64,000 bases of DNA from Polaribacter sp. GTDB lineage: Bacteria; Bacteroidota; Bacteroidia; Flavobacteriales; Flavobacteriaceae. The position numbers and the translations under genes were made by a program. Location of the stretch: the NCBI RefSeq assembly GCF_024639685.1, contig NZ_JAHEHX010000003.1, positions 124,001 through 188,000 on the forward strand, in the 5' to 3' direction. The notes beneath the pieces were generated by a model. That model ran no database searches. It was not told the DNA's origin and was given only the letters and a program-made list of their open reading frames with translations. Of this stretch, positions 37,526-47,011 are shown one piece after another. How positions within the stretch are numbered: the first letter of the stretch is position 1; every line of letters starts with the position of its first letter.

Positions 37526-38080
37526 TTAGATTGTCATGATTTCCTTTTCTTTGACAGCTAATTTTTCGTCTATATTTTTTACGTAGGTATCTGTTAACTT
37601 TTGCACATCATCTTCAGCTATTTTCTTCATGTCATCAGAAATCTCTACTTTTTTAATGTCATTATTTGCGTCTTTTCTAGCATTTCTAACACCAACTTTT
37701 GCATGTTCAGCTTCCGCTTTTGCCTGTTTTGCTAGGCCTTTTCTACGCTCTTCAGTTAATGGTGGTACATTAATCATTATTAAATCTCCATTGTTCATTG
37801 GATTTAATCCTAGGTTTGCAATTTGAATTGCTTTTTCAATAGGTTGCAACATGTTTTTTTCCCAAGGTTGTATACTTAATGTTCTAGCATCTGGTGTGTT
37901 TACATTTGCAACTTGACTTAATGGGGTTTGAGAGCCATAATAATCAACCATTACTGTACTAAGCATTGCTGGGGTTGCCTTACCTGCTCTAATAGAAATT
38001 AACTCTTTTTCTAAATGCGTTATTGCATTTGCCATAGCTTCTTTGGCAGTATCTAATATAAATTCAATTTCTTCGTTCAT
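37526..38080 (-). CDS. frr: Ribosome recycling factor
   Basis: The 184-residue protein splits post-termination ribosomes with EF-G. It has the three-helix bundle pattern with ISIRAGKATPAML near 30-42 and PPLTEERRKGLAKQAKAEAE near 105-124. It begins 26 bases after pyrH, the classic pyrH-frr pair, and ends at a strong terminator. Confidence 0.97.
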   Translation of the reverse strand: MNEEIEFILDTAKEAMANAITHLEKELISIRAGKATPAMLSTVMVDYYGSQTPLSQVANVNTPDARTLSIQPWEKNMLQPIEKAIQIANLGLNPMNNGDLIMINVPPLTEERRKGLAKQAKAEAEHAKVGVRNARKDANNDIKKVEISDDMKKIAEDDVQKLTDTYVKNIDEKLAVKEKEIMTI

Positions 38081-38106
38081 CTTTTTAAAATTTAAAAAGT
38101 TAGATT

Positions 38107-38814
38107 TTAGTTCTCTACAATTGTACCAACCTTTTCACCAGAAACTAATTTATTTAAGTTTCCTTTTGTATTCATATCAAAAATAATGATTGGTAATTTA
38201 TTTTCTTCACTTAACGTAAAAGCTGTCATATCCATCACTTTTAAGCCTTTATTGATTACATCTTTAAATGTAATCGATTCGAACTTAACAGCATCTTTAA
38301 ACTTTTCAGGGTCTGCATCATATACTCCGTCAACTCTAGTTCCTTTTAAAATAGCATCTGCATGAATTTCAATTGCTCTTAAAACAGCTGCTGTATCTGT
38401 TGTAAAGTATGGATTTCCAGTACCTGCACCAAAAATAACAACTCTGCCTTTCTCTAAGTGACGAATTGCTTTTCTCTTAATGTAAGGTTCTGCTACTTCT
38501 TTAATTTCAAGAGCAGTTTGTAAACGAGTATGCACATCTTCATCTTCTAATGCGCTTTGTAATGCTAAACCATTTATACAGGTTGCTAACATACCCATGT
38601 GATCTCCTTGAACACGATCCATCCCATTTGCAGCACCAGCAAGACCTCTAAAGATGTTTCCACCCCCAATTACAATAGCAACTTCGATACCTTTTTCTAC
38701 AACCTCTTTAATTTCTTTTGCATATTCTGCAAGACGTTTAGGGTCTATTCCATATTGACGATCACCCATCAATGCTTCTCCACTTAATTTTAAAAGGACT
38801 CTTTTGTATTGCAT
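38107..38814 (-). CDS. pyrH: UMP kinase
   Basis: PyrH makes UDP from UMP for nucleotide and nucleic-acid synthesis. The product starts [17 protein letters not shown], with the kinase glycine motif [10 protein letters not shown] and [10 protein letters not shown]. The longest frame begins at 38868, but the promoter TAATTTTG (38866-38873, minus) puts the transcript start downstream of that, so ATG 38814 is the start; it gives 235 residues, the family length. Co-transcribed with frr. Confidence 0.97.
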   Translation of the reverse strand: MQYKRVLLKLSGEALMGDRQYGIDPKRLAEYAKEIKEVVEKGIEVAIVIGGGNIFRGLAGAANGMDRVQGDHMGMLATCINGLALQSALEDEDVHTRLQTALEIKEVAEPYIKRKAIRHLEKGRVVIFGAGTGNPYFTTDTAAVLRAIEIHADAILKGTRVDGVYDADPEKFKDAVKFESITFKDVINKGLKVMDMTAFTLSEENKLPIIIFDMNTKGNLNKLVSGEKVGTIVEN

Positions 38815-38865
38815 TTTGTATTGCTGTTTGATATTCTTACAAAAAATAAGAAAATTTGAGTTGTG

Positions 38866-38873
38866 CAAAATTA
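38866..38873 (-). promoter_or_regulatory. -7 element of pyrH-frr
   Basis: TAATTTTG on the minus strand matches TAnnTTTG; leader of about 45 bases to the pyrH ATG at 38814. Confidence 0.5.
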
Positions 38874-38967
38874 CTATTTTTTTTTATTTATAATGAAATG
38901 TGTCTTATAGTTTTAGTTTTTAAATATTTAACTAAAACGAAATAACTGAAATTGAACTATTTAAACT

Positions 38968-38998
38968 TTTGTAGGCTTAATTAAATTGACTAATTTTG
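38968..38998 (+). promoter_or_regulatory. Promoter of tig (TTTG-N19-TAATTTTG)
   Basis: TTTG at 38968-38971 and TAATTTTG at 38991-38998, with 19 bases between, fit the two-part Bacteroidota promoter. Leader of about 30 bases. Confidence 0.65.
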
Positions 38999-39033
38999 CA
39001 CTCGATTTTTTAAGAACTAGAGATTAATAAGAA

Positions 39034-40356
39034 ATGAATATTACAAAAGAAAACGTAGATGCATTAAATGCAGTTGTAAAAGTTGATATTGTTGCAGATG
39101 ACTATCAAGCAAAAGTAACAGAAGTTTTAACAGATTATCGTAAAAAAGCAGACATTCCAGGTTTTAGAAAAGGACATGTGCCAATGGGAATGATTAAAAA
39201 GCAATATGGTAAATCTGTAATGATTGATGAAGTTAACAAACTTATACAAGATTCATTAAACAAATTTTTAACGGAAGAAAAGTTAGATATTTTAGGTAAC
39301 CCATTACCAAGAGTAAATGAAAACTTTAATTGGGATGCAGATACTTTTACATTTGAATTCGAATTAGGTTTAGCTCCAGAATTTGATATTGATTTATCAA
39401 CAAAAAATAAAATTAAGCAATACAATATCGTTGCAACTGATGAATTGATTGATGAAGAAGTAAAAAATATTCAGACTCGTTATGGAAAAATGAGTGCATT
39501 AGAAGAGGCAACTGAGAACGCTAATGTTACTGGTACTTTTGTAAATGAAGAAGCTGGGATTAATAAAAAATCTACTTTCTTAGTTAATGATCTAAAAGGT
39601 AAGAAAAACGAGAAAAAAGTAATTAGTGCTAAAATTGGCGATGTTATTGAGCTTGGTACTAAAAAACTTTTTGAAGACGATTTTAAAACAAAACAGATTT
39701 TAGGTTTAGCAAATGATGCTACTGATGGCTTAGATGTTACAGTTACCTTAACTGTTGAGGATATTACAAAAACAGAACCTGCAGATTTAGACAAAGAATT
39801 GTTTGATAAATTGTTTGCCGATGGAAGCGTTTCTACTGTAACTGAATTAAGAGAAAAAATTAAGGAAGATGCAGAAAAGCAATTTGAGCAACAAGGAGAT
39901 CAGCAATTATTAAACGCAGTTCAAGAGTATTTAATAGAAAATACAAAGTTTGATTTACCTGCAGATTTTCTTAAAAAATGGTTAGCAACAGCTGGTGAAA
40001 AAGAATTAACTGCTGAAGAAGCTGCTGCTGAGTATGAAAAATCTGAAAAAGGATTACGTTATCAATTAATCGAAAGTAAGATTATGAAAGATAATGACAT
40101 CAAATTAGATTATAAAGAATTGGTAGATTATGCTAAAGGATTTATTCGTCAGCAAATGGCCCAGTTTGGTAATATGAATCCAGAGGAGAAAGAGTTAGAT
40201 GATATTGCTGGTAGAATTTTACAAAATAAAGATGAAGCTCAAAAATTACAAGGGCAATTAATTAGCCAGAAACTATTAACTTTCTTTAAAGAAAACATCA
40301 ACTTCAAAACAAAAGAAGTTACCTACGAAGCGTTTATTAAAGAAGTTTATAAATAG
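39034..40356 (+). CDS. tig: Trigger factor, ribosome-associated chaperone
   Basis: A 440-residue protein that shields nascent chains at the ribosome tunnel exit. The N-terminal ribosome-binding domain contains IPGFRKGHVPMGMIKKQYG, the TF signature. The central FKBP-like domain is present but lacks clear catalytic prolyl-isomerase residues, as usual in Bacteroidota; the C-terminal arm domain is helical. It leads the tig-clpP-clpX order, but a terminator separates it from clpP. Confidence 0.96.
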   Translation: MNITKENVDALNAVVKVDIVADDYQAKVTEVLTDYRKKADIPGFRKGHVPMGMIKKQYGKSVMIDEVNKLIQDSLNKFLTEEKLDILGNPLPRVNENFNWDADTFTFEFELGLAPEFDIDLSTKNKIKQYNIVATDELIDEEVKNIQTRYGKMSALEEATENANVTGTFVNEEAGINKKSTFLVNDLKGKKNEKKVISAKIGDVIELGTKKLFEDDFKTKQILGLANDATDGLDVTVTLTVEDITKTEPADLDKELFDKLFADGSVSTVTELREKIKEDAEKQFEQQGDQQLLNAVQEYLIENTKFDLPADFLKKWLATAGEKELTAEEAAAEYEKSEKGLRYQLIESKIMKDNDIKLDYKELVDYAKGFIRQQMAQFGNMNPEEKELDDIAGRILQNKDEAQKLQGQLISQKLLTFFKENINFKTKEVTYEAFIKEVYK

Positions 40357-40402
40357 ATTGAATTAGCTTTCTAAAACTTGTTTTAGAAATCAATAAATAA
40401 GT

Positions 40403-40430
40403 AAAACCTGAGCTTTCAAGTTCAGGTTTT
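40403..40430 (+). terminator. Intrinsic terminator after tig
   Basis: A 13-bp stem with one G-U pair (40403-40415 with 40418-40430), a 2-base loop, and a T-run. It would separate tig from clpP transcription. Confidence 0.8.
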
Positions 40431-40506
40431 TCGTTTTAAAATCTAACACAATATTAAGAGAATAGTTCTTATCTTTACACAACCAATAATTTAAAGAGTT
40501 TAAGAC

Positions 40507-41166
40507 ATGAATTACGGAAAAGAGTTCGAAAAATACGCTACTAAACATCATGGAATTAGTAGTACTAGCTATACAAAAATTACAAGTAGTTTAACTCCAT
40601 ATATTATGGAAGAGCGCCAAATGAATATTACGCAGATGGATGTTTTTTCACGGTTAATGATGGACAGAATTATATTTCTTGGAACAGGAATTAATGATCA
40701 AGTAGCAAATATTATACAGGCACAATTATTGTTTTTAGAAAGTGTAGATGCTAATAAAGATATTTCTATTTATATCAATTCTCCAGGAGGAGGTGTTTAT
40801 GCAGGTTTAGGTATTTATGATACGATGCAATTTATAAAGCCAGATGTTGCTACAATTTGTACAGGTATGGCTGCTTCTATGGGAGCTGTTTTAATGTGTG
40901 CAGGAGAAAAAGGTAAGCGTTCAGCTTTGCCTCACTCAAGAATTATGATTCACCAACCTTTAGGAGGTGCTCAAGGTCAGGCTTCAGATATAGAAATTAC
41001 TGCTAGAGAAATCTTAAAGTTAAAAGATGAATTGTATGCTATTATAGCAAATCATTCAGGCCAATCTGTAGAAAAAGTTCATAATGATTCTGATAGAGAT
41101 TATTGGATGAAAGCCAATGAGGCCAAAGAATATGGTATGATTGATGAGGTTTTAGCAAGAAAATAA
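40507..41166 (+). CDS. clpP: ATP-dependent Clp protease proteolytic subunit
   Basis: The 219-residue serine protease forms the tetradecameric ClpP chamber. The catalytic triad is visible: Ser in [11 protein letters not shown], His in [10 protein letters not shown], and Asp in the RDYWM region. A short propeptide (about 20-25 residues) precedes TSYTKI. Its stop is 43 bases before clpX, forming an operon. Confidence 0.97.
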   Translation: MNYGKEFEKYATKHHGISSTSYTKITSSLTPYIMEERQMNITQMDVFSRLMMDRIIFLGTGINDQVANIIQAQLLFLESVDANKDISIYINSPGGGVYAGLGIYDTMQFIKPDVATICTGMAASMGAVLMCAGEKGKRSALPHSRIMIHQPLGGAQGQASDIEITAREILKLKDELYAIIANHSGQSVEKVHNDSDRDYWMKANEAKEYGMIDEVLARK

Positions 41167-41209
41167 AGCTACAAGAGTCAATAAAAGCAAAAGTAAAAAG
41201 CAGATTATA

Positions 41210-42448
41210 ATGTCGAAAGAAGAAAACTTAGAATGTTCATTTTGTGGACGTAAAAAAGCAGAAACAGATTTACTGATTGCTGGTGTGGATGCTCATATTT
41301 GCGATAAATGTATAGAACAAGCGCATGGAATTGTAGAAGAAGAAATATCAGAAGCAAAAACATCTAGTTTATCTAAAGATTTAACGCTAAAAAAACCATT
41401 ACAGATAAAAGAGTTTTTAGACCAGTATATTATTGGTCAAAATGAAACTAAAAGAGCAATGGCTGTTGCAGTTTATAATCACTACAAAAGACTATTACAA
41501 GAAAAAAATTCAGATGAAGATGTAGAAATTGAAAAATCGAACATTGTTTTAGTGGGTGAAACAGGTACAGGAAAAACATTGGTGGCAAAAACGATTGCCA
41601 AGATGTTAAATGTACCTTTTTCAATAGTAGATGCAACAGTTTTAACACAGGCTGGTTATGTAGGAGAAGATGTAGAGAGTATTTTAAGTCGTTTATTACA
41701 AGTAGCAGATTACGATGTTGAAAAAGCTCAGAGAGGTATCATTTTTATTGATGAAATAGATAAAATTGCCAGAAAAGGTGATAACCCTTCCATTACAAGA
41801 GATGTTTCTGGAGAAGGGGTTCAGCAGGCATTATTAAAGTTATTAGAAGGCTCAGTGGTAAATGTTGCTCCAAAAGGTGGGAGAAAACATCCAGATCAAA
41901 AATTTATAGAAGTTAATACGAAAGATATTTTATTTATTGCAGGAGGTGCTTTTTCAGGAATTGAAAAAATTATAAGCAAACGTTTAAATAGACAAGCTGT
42001 TGGTTTTGGTGCATCTTTAGAGGAAGATATGCTAGATGAAGATAATTTATTACAATATATAACACCTTTAGATTTAAAATCCTTTGGTTTAATCCCTGAA
42101 ATTATTGGGCGTTTGCCTGTGCTAAGTTTCATGAATCCTTTAGATGCAAAAACACTTAGAGCTATTTTAACGACACCAAAAAATGCCATTATTAAACAGT
42201 ATACAAAACTATTTATTATGGATGATGTGAACTTTACAATAGAAGAAGATGCATTAAATTATATTGTAGAAAAAGCTGTTCATTACAAGTTAGGCGCAAG
42301 AGGTTTACGTTCTTTATGTGAAGCAATTTTTACTGATGCAATGTTTGATTTACCTAGTTCTGATCAGAAAGAGTTGAACGTTACAAAAGATTACGCTGAG
42401 GCAAAATTATCGAATACAACATTAAAAAAATTAAGGGCTGCATCTTAA
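41210..42448 (+). CDS. clpX: Clp protease ATP-binding subunit ClpX
   Basis: A 412-residue AAA+ unfoldase that feeds substrates into ClpP. The N-terminal zinc domain keeps all four cysteines (CSFCG and CDKC). Then come GETGTGKTLVAKT (Walker A), IIFIDEIDKIA (Walker B), and the IGF-like loop, here VGFGASL, for ClpP docking. Complete and in standard order after clpP; a hairpin terminator follows. Confidence 0.97.
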   Translation: MSKEENLECSFCGRKKAETDLLIAGVDAHICDKCIEQAHGIVEEEISEAKTSSLSKDLTLKKPLQIKEFLDQYIIGQNETKRAMAVAVYNHYKRLLQEKNSDEDVEIEKSNIVLVGETGTGKTLVAKTIAKMLNVPFSIVDATVLTQAGYVGEDVESILSRLLQVADYDVEKAQRGIIFIDEIDKIARKGDNPSITRDVSGEGVQQALLKLLEGSVVNVAPKGGRKHPDQKFIEVNTKDILFIAGGAFSGIEKIISKRLNRQAVGFGASLEEDMLDEDNLLQYITPLDLKSFGLIPEIIGRLPVLSFMNPLDAKTLRAILTTPKNAIIKQYTKLFIMDDVNFTIEEDALNYIVEKAVHYKLGARGLRSLCEAIFTDAMFDLPSSDQKELNVTKDYAEAKLSNTTLKKLRAAS

Positions 42449-42494
42449 GTAAGACTTAGTTTTAATTTATATAAAATCTCGTTAAACAAATTTT

Positions 42495-42530
42495 AGACCT
42501 CATAGACATTAAAACATATGAGGTCTTCTT
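42495..42530 (+). terminator. Terminator after clpX
   Basis: A 10-bp stem AGACCTCATA/TATGAGGTCT (42495-42504 with 42517-42526) with a 12-base loop and a modest T-rich tail that runs into the dnaG promoter. Confidence 0.65.
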
Positions 42531-42537
42531 ATATTTG
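42530..42537 (+). promoter_or_regulatory. -7 element of dnaG
   Basis: TATATTTG matches consensus, 21 bases before the dnaG ATG and just after the clpX terminator. Confidence 0.5.
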
Positions 42538-42558
42538 TTTTAGAATAAAATTACATTC

Positions 42559-44571
42559 ATGATTTCTAGAAGTACTATAGACCGAGTTTTTGAATCCGCT
42601 AGAGTAGAGGAGGTTATTGGTGAATTTGTACAGTTAAAAAAAGCAGGAAGTAATTTTAAAGGATTAAGTCCTTTTACAGATGAAAAATCTCCATCATTTA
42701 TGGTGTCTCCTGTAAAGCAAATTTGGAAAGATTTTTCTACAGGAAAAGGGGGTAATGCTATTTCATTCCTTATGGAACACGAACATTATTCGTATCCTGA
42801 AGCTATTAAATGGTTGGCAAAAAAATACAATATAGAAATAGAAGAAACAGAGCAAACGGATGAGCAAAAAGCGCAAATGAACGAGCGCGAAAGTATGTTT
42901 CTAGTTTCTAACTTTGCAAAAGATTATTTTCATGACTTAATGCTAAACACTAATAAAGGTAAAGCTATAGGGTTAAGTTATTTTAAAGAACGCGGTTTTA
43001 CAGATGAAACTATTAAAAAGTTTGATTTAGGATATTGTTTAGATGAATGGGCTAACTTTACAGATGCAGCATTAGCAAAAGGTTACGATTTAAAATATTT
43101 AGCTTCTACTGGTTTAACTATTGTAAAAGAAAACAAACAGTTTGATCGTTTTAAAGGCAGAGTAATGTTTCCTATACATTCCATGTCTGGAAGAATATTA
43201 GGATTCGGAGGTAGAATTTTGAAGGCGGATAAAAAAGCTGCGAAATATCTAAATTCACCAGAAAGTGATATTTACCATAAGAGCAAAATTTTATACGGAA
43301 TCTATCAGGCTAAAAAAGAAATAGCAAAACAAGATAATTGTTATTTAGTAGAAGGCTATACAGATGTTATTTCTTTTAACCAATCTAGTATAGAAAACGT
43401 AGTAGCTTCTTCAGGTACAGCTCTTACTGCGTATCAAATACGATTAGTAAATAGGTTAACAAAAAACATTACAGTACTTTTTGATGGAGATGCTGCAGGG
43501 ATTAGAGCTTCCATTCGCGGAATAGATTTAATCCTAGAACAAGGAATGAACGTAAAAGTAGTTCAGTTTCCAGATGGTGAAGATCCAGATAGTTTTGCAA
43601 AATCGCATTCAAACTCTGAACTTAAAGCATATTTAGAAGATGCTGCACAAGATTTTATCAATTTTAAAGTTTCACTTTTACTAAAAGATTCTAATAACGA
43701 TCCTATAAAAAAAGCTGGGGTAATTAGAGATATTGTAACGAGTATTTCAAAAATTCCAGATTCTATTCAACGTGAAGTTTACATTCAAGAATGCTCTAGA
43801 ATTATGGAAATTTCCGAGCGTGTTTTGTTTAGTGAGTTGGCACAACTTTTAAAGAAAGAAGTTTCTGCTAAAGTTAAGAAAAGTAACTCTCAAGCAGCTT
43901 CGAATCAAGACCCAAACCAAACACCTCCAGAATATTTTGCTGAACTAGAGCAAGCACAAATGGGTGTTGTAAAAGGTGGGGAAGTATCTTTTAAAAAAGT
44001 AGACGAGTTATCAATTTTAGAAAGAGAAATTATTCGAATTTTGCTACTTTTTGGTAATGAGCAAGTAGATTTTTTGGAAGAAATTATTAATGTAGATGAA
44101 GATGGTAAAGAGTCTATAACAACTAGAGAATACCAAAACTCGGTATCTGCAGAAATATATGTGCATTTACACGATGACGAAATTGAGTTTTCTAATGAAA
44201 ATTTTCAAGAGATTTATACAGAAATTATTCATCAAATCAATCAATCAGAAAAACTTAATATAGATAGCTTTGTAAATCATCCAAATACTTCTATAGCAAA
44301 TACAGTAATCTCTATTTTAATGGATGAAGAAAAACACCAATTAAGCAATTGGGAAGCTCAAAACATTTTTGTAACCAAAGCTACAGAAGTATTGTATAAA
44401 GCTGTTAATGATTCTGTATTTAACTTAAGGCGTGTTTTAATAGGTAAAAAGATAGAAGAGTTATTAAAAGAAGCTAAAGAAAGTAATTCTTTATCCTTAG
44501 ATTTAGAAATGATAAAAGATTATACGTCTTTAAAAATGAAATTATTTCAAAAGTTGAATCGTGTTGTTTAG
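42559..44571 (+). CDS. dnaG: DNA primase lacking zinc-ribbon ligands
   Basis: DnaG makes RNA primers at the replication fork. The 670 residues show the N-terminal region, the TOPRIM domain (YLVEGYTDVISF with catalytic Glu, LFDGDAAGIRA), and a helicase-binding C-terminal part. In E. coli DnaG the first domain binds zinc with Cys-His-Cys-Cys; here the matching sites read GLSPFTDEKSPSF and KDFSTGKGGNA, with Ser, Thr, Asp and Thr in place of the ligands. The fold motif is kept, so this is loss of zinc rather than truncation. From family knowledge it appears to be shared by other Flavobacteriia. Confidence 0.95.
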   Translation: MISRSTIDRVFESARVEEVIGEFVQLKKAGSNFKGLSPFTDEKSPSFMVSPVKQIWKDFSTGKGGNAISFLMEHEHYSYPEAIKWLAKKYNIEIEETEQTDEQKAQMNERESMFLVSNFAKDYFHDLMLNTNKGKAIGLSYFKERGFTDETIKKFDLGYCLDEWANFTDAALAKGYDLKYLASTGLTIVKENKQFDRFKGRVMFPIHSMSGRILGFGGRILKADKKAAKYLNSPESDIYHKSKILYGIYQAKKEIAKQDNCYLVEGYTDVISFNQSSIENVVASSGTALTAYQIRLVNRLTKNITVLFDGDAAGIRASIRGIDLILEQGMNVKVVQFPDGEDPDSFAKSHSNSELKAYLEDAAQDFINFKVSLLLKDSNNDPIKKAGVIRDIVTSISKIPDSIQREVYIQECSRIMEISERVLFSELAQLLKKEVSAKVKKSNSQAASNQDPNQTPPEYFAELEQAQMGVVKGGEVSFKKVDELSILEREIIRILLLFGNEQVDFLEEIINVDEDGKESITTREYQNSVSAEIYVHLHDDEIEFSNENFQEIYTEIIHQINQSEKLNIDSFVNHPNTSIANTVISILMDEEKHQLSNWEAQNIFVTKATEVLYKAVNDSVFNLRRVLIGKKIEELLKEAKESNSLSLDLEMIKDYTSLKMKLFQKLNRVV

Positions 44572-44776
44572 AAGCTCTATTGTTTAAATTACTATTTTCT
44601 ACATTCATAATTTAAATATTTTTACCAATTAAAATTTAGCAAAACATTTCCCTGTATATCGCTGCTTATATTTAAAAAAAACTATGAAAAGAAGGCTGCA
44701 AATATTTAAGAGCACTTAACCATTTATTTTTTGAGATCTCCAACGGTTTAAAAAGTAGTACATTTTTAAGTTATAA

Positions 44777-44799
44777 AAAAAATGCTGATTGCATTTTTT
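44777..44799 (+). terminator. Candidate terminator on the dnaG side
   Basis: AAAAAATGC/GCATTTTTT (44777-44785 with 44791-44799), 5-base loop. AT-rich and weak, but in the right place to end dnaG before the convergent nadE. Confidence 0.45.
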
Positions 44800-44826
44800 A
44801 TTATAAGACAAGTTATGCAAAAAAAA

Positions 44827-44848
44827 CACGCTAGTTTCCTCTAGCGTG
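44827..44848 (-). terminator. Intrinsic terminator after nadE
   Basis: CACGCTAG/CTAGCGTG (44827-44834 with 44841-44848), 6-base loop; on the minus strand eight T follow. Confidence 0.85.
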
Positions 44849-44866
44849 ATGTTTTGTCCTAACCTT

Positions 44867-45655
44867 TTATTTTAAATCTTTAGGAATCTCGCAAACAGGT
44901 ATTGGTTGCATTTTGTGTTGATTGATGTTGTTTAGTCTAGAATAAATTTTGAACACCTCAAGTTTTCGATCAGAAAAATCACTTTCAGTTTTTCCTTCAT
45001 CTTGCATTTTCATTGCCCATTCTAATTCATCATATGATGCACCTATTTGATCTTCATCAGTTCTACTATCACCAAACAAACCATCAGTTGGTTGCGCAAT
45101 TTGAATCGAATTTGGCACACCCAAATAGGCTGCTAATTCATAAACTTCAGATTTCATTAAGTCTGCAATTGAACTTAAATCTACCCCTCCATCTCCGTAT
45201 TTTGTGTAAAATCCAACCCCAAAATCCTCTACTTTATTTCCTGTACCAGCCACTAAAGAACTATTAATTCCAGCTAAATAATATAAAGTTGTCATTCTAA
45301 GTCTTGCTCTAGTATTTGCCAAAGATAAATCTACTTTATCAGTGTCTTCAATTGTAGAAACAGCACTTTTAAAATCTTCAAAAGTAGAGGTTAGGTCAAC
45401 TCTAACTTCACTAACATTATCAAAACGATTTTTTAACTGTACAATATGTTCTTCAGCTCTAGAAACCTGACTTGCTGCTTGGTGTATTGGCATTTCTACA
45501 CACAATGTTGGTAAGCCTGTTTTAGCACAAAGCGTAGAGGTTAGTGCAGAATCTATTCCTCCAGAAACACCTACTACAAAACCTTTTACACCAGCATTTG
45601 TAGCATAATCTTTTAACCAACTTATAATATATTCAGATACTTTTTCGGTATTCAT
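44867..45655 (-). CDS. nadE: NH3-dependent NAD+ synthetase
   Basis: The enzyme amidates nicotinic acid adenine dinucleotide to NAD+. It has 262 residues with the PP-loop GVSGGIDSALTSTL (about 29-42) and VEDFGVGFYTKYGDGGVDLSS. No N-terminal glutaminase domain is present, so free ammonia is used. Divergent from gldB, separated by 59 bases; that neighbour order is familiar from gliding flavobacteria. Confidence 0.95.
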   Translation of the reverse strand: MNTEKVSEYIISWLKDYATNAGVKGFVVGVSGGIDSALTSTLCAKTGLPTLCVEMPIHQAASQVSRAEEHIVQLKNRFDNVSEVRVDLTSTFEDFKSAVSTIEDTDKVDLSLANTRARLRMTTLYYLAGINSSLVAGTGNKVEDFGVGFYTKYGDGGVDLSSIADLMKSEVYELAAYLGVPNSIQIAQPTDGLFGDSRTDEDQIGASYDELEWAMKMQDEGKTESDFSDRKLEVFKIYSRLNNINQHKMQPIPVCEIPKDLK

Positions 45656-45714
45656 TAATAAACTATTTTAGTATTTTTATCGTTTTTAATTTCAATTACT
45701 AAGATACAAAGAAT

Positions 45715-46674
45715 ATGAGATTTTATTTTACGCTATTTGTGGTTTTGGTACTATTTTTTTCTTGTTCTAATAAAAATAAGTCTCAAATAGCTATTTCTGA
45801 CATAAAATTAGATTTTACCATTAAAAGGTTTGATGTGGATTTCTATTCGGCAAATGAGGAAACCTTGATAGACGTAAAAGATGAATATCCTTATTTTTTT
45901 CCAGAACAACTATCAGATAGTTTGGCATTGTCAAAAATAAATGATGAACAAGAAAGAGAGTTATTTACTGAAACTCAATTGTTGTATAACAGTCTCAACA
46001 ATTTAGAAAATGAGTTAACAGGTTTATTTAAGCATGTTAAATATTACTATCCAACCTTTAAAGTGCCAAAGGTAATTACAATGTTAAGTAATATTGATTA
46101 CGATAATAGAGTAATTTACGCAGATAGTTTACTATTGATTTCCTTAGATGCTTATTTGGGTAAAAATCACCGATTTTATAGTGATTATCCAAATTATATA
46201 AAGCAAACAAATACCGAAAATCATATTTCAGTTGATGTTGCAAATGCATTAATTGATACCCAGTTGCCAACCAAAATGCAAAGAAGATTTGTAGATAAAA
46301 TAATAAGTGAAGGTAAAAAAGCCTATTTAATAGATAGATATCTACCCAACGTTTCTGATGCTATAAAGATGGGGTATACACCAGAAAAATTAAATTGGGC
46401 AATAACAAATGAAGAACAAGTTTGGATGTATTTTATAGAGAACAATCTGTTATTTGATACCAATACTAAATTGAGCCAAAGATTTATAGACAATTCACCA
46501 TTTTCCAAATTTTATACAGCCGAAGATAAATCTACACCTGGTAGAATTGGAGTTTGGTTAGGTTGGCAAATTGTAGCTTCTTATATGCAACATAATGATG
46601 TATCTTTGCAAGAATTATTAAAAAAAGATACAGATGAGATCTTTAATAAATCAAAATACAAACCCAAAAAATAA
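45715..46674 (+). CDS. gldB: Gliding motility lipoprotein GldB
   Basis: GldB is a membrane lipoprotein needed for gliding in Flavobacterium johnsoniae. The 319-residue product has a lipoprotein signal (VLFFSCSNKNK, Cys about 17), then the family body with FDVDFYSANEE, EYPYFFPEQ, and TPGRIGVWLGWQIV near the end. Its stop overlaps the gldC ATG by one base (TAATG), confirming the gldB-gldC operon. The presence of the pair is good evidence for Bacteroidota gliding or type IX machinery. Confidence 0.94.
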   Translation: MRFYFTLFVVLVLFFSCSNKNKSQIAISDIKLDFTIKRFDVDFYSANEETLIDVKDEYPYFFPEQLSDSLALSKINDEQERELFTETQLLYNSLNNLENELTGLFKHVKYYYPTFKVPKVITMLSNIDYDNRVIYADSLLLISLDAYLGKNHRFYSDYPNYIKQTNTENHISVDVANALIDTQLPTKMQRRFVDKIISEGKKAYLIDRYLPNVSDAIKMGYTPEKLNWAITNEEQVWMYFIENNLLFDTNTKLSQRFIDNSPFSKFYTAEDKSTPGRIGVWLGWQIVASYMQHNDVSLQELLKKDTDEIFNKSKYKPKK

Positions 46675-47009
46675 TGGCTGTTTCACATAATTCTGAGGTA
46701 AAATTTAATATAGGTTTAGACGAAAATAAAGTTCCTGAAGAAATTTCTTGGACTGCAGAAGATGGAGGTATAGATGATGCTGCTTCTAAAGCAGTAATGA
46801 TTTCAGTTTGGGATCATCAGAAAAAAGATACGCTACGAATGGATTTATGGACGAAAGATATGCCTGTAGATGAAATGAAACAATTTTATCATCAAACATT
46901 AGTGTCTATGGCAGATACATTTGAAAGAGCTACAGACGATCAAAAAATGAGTGCTACAATGCGAGATTTTTGTGATTACTTTGCAGAAAAGTTAGAGCTT
47001 AAAAAATAA
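46674..47009 (+). CDS. gldC: Gliding motility protein GldC
   Basis: A 111-residue soluble protein with EISWTAEDGGIDDA and MRDFCDYFAEKLELKK at the end, diagnostic of GldC. It is translationally coupled to gldB by one base. GldC supports but is not essential for gliding in F. johnsoniae. Its stop is two bases from the stop of the convergent folK fusion gene. Confidence 0.93.
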   Translation: MAVSHNSEVKFNIGLDENKVPEEISWTAEDGGIDDAASKAVMISVWDHQKKDTLRMDLWTKDMPVDEMKQFYHQTLVSMADTFERATDDQKMSATMRDFCDYFAEKLELKK

Positions 47010-47011
47010 GT

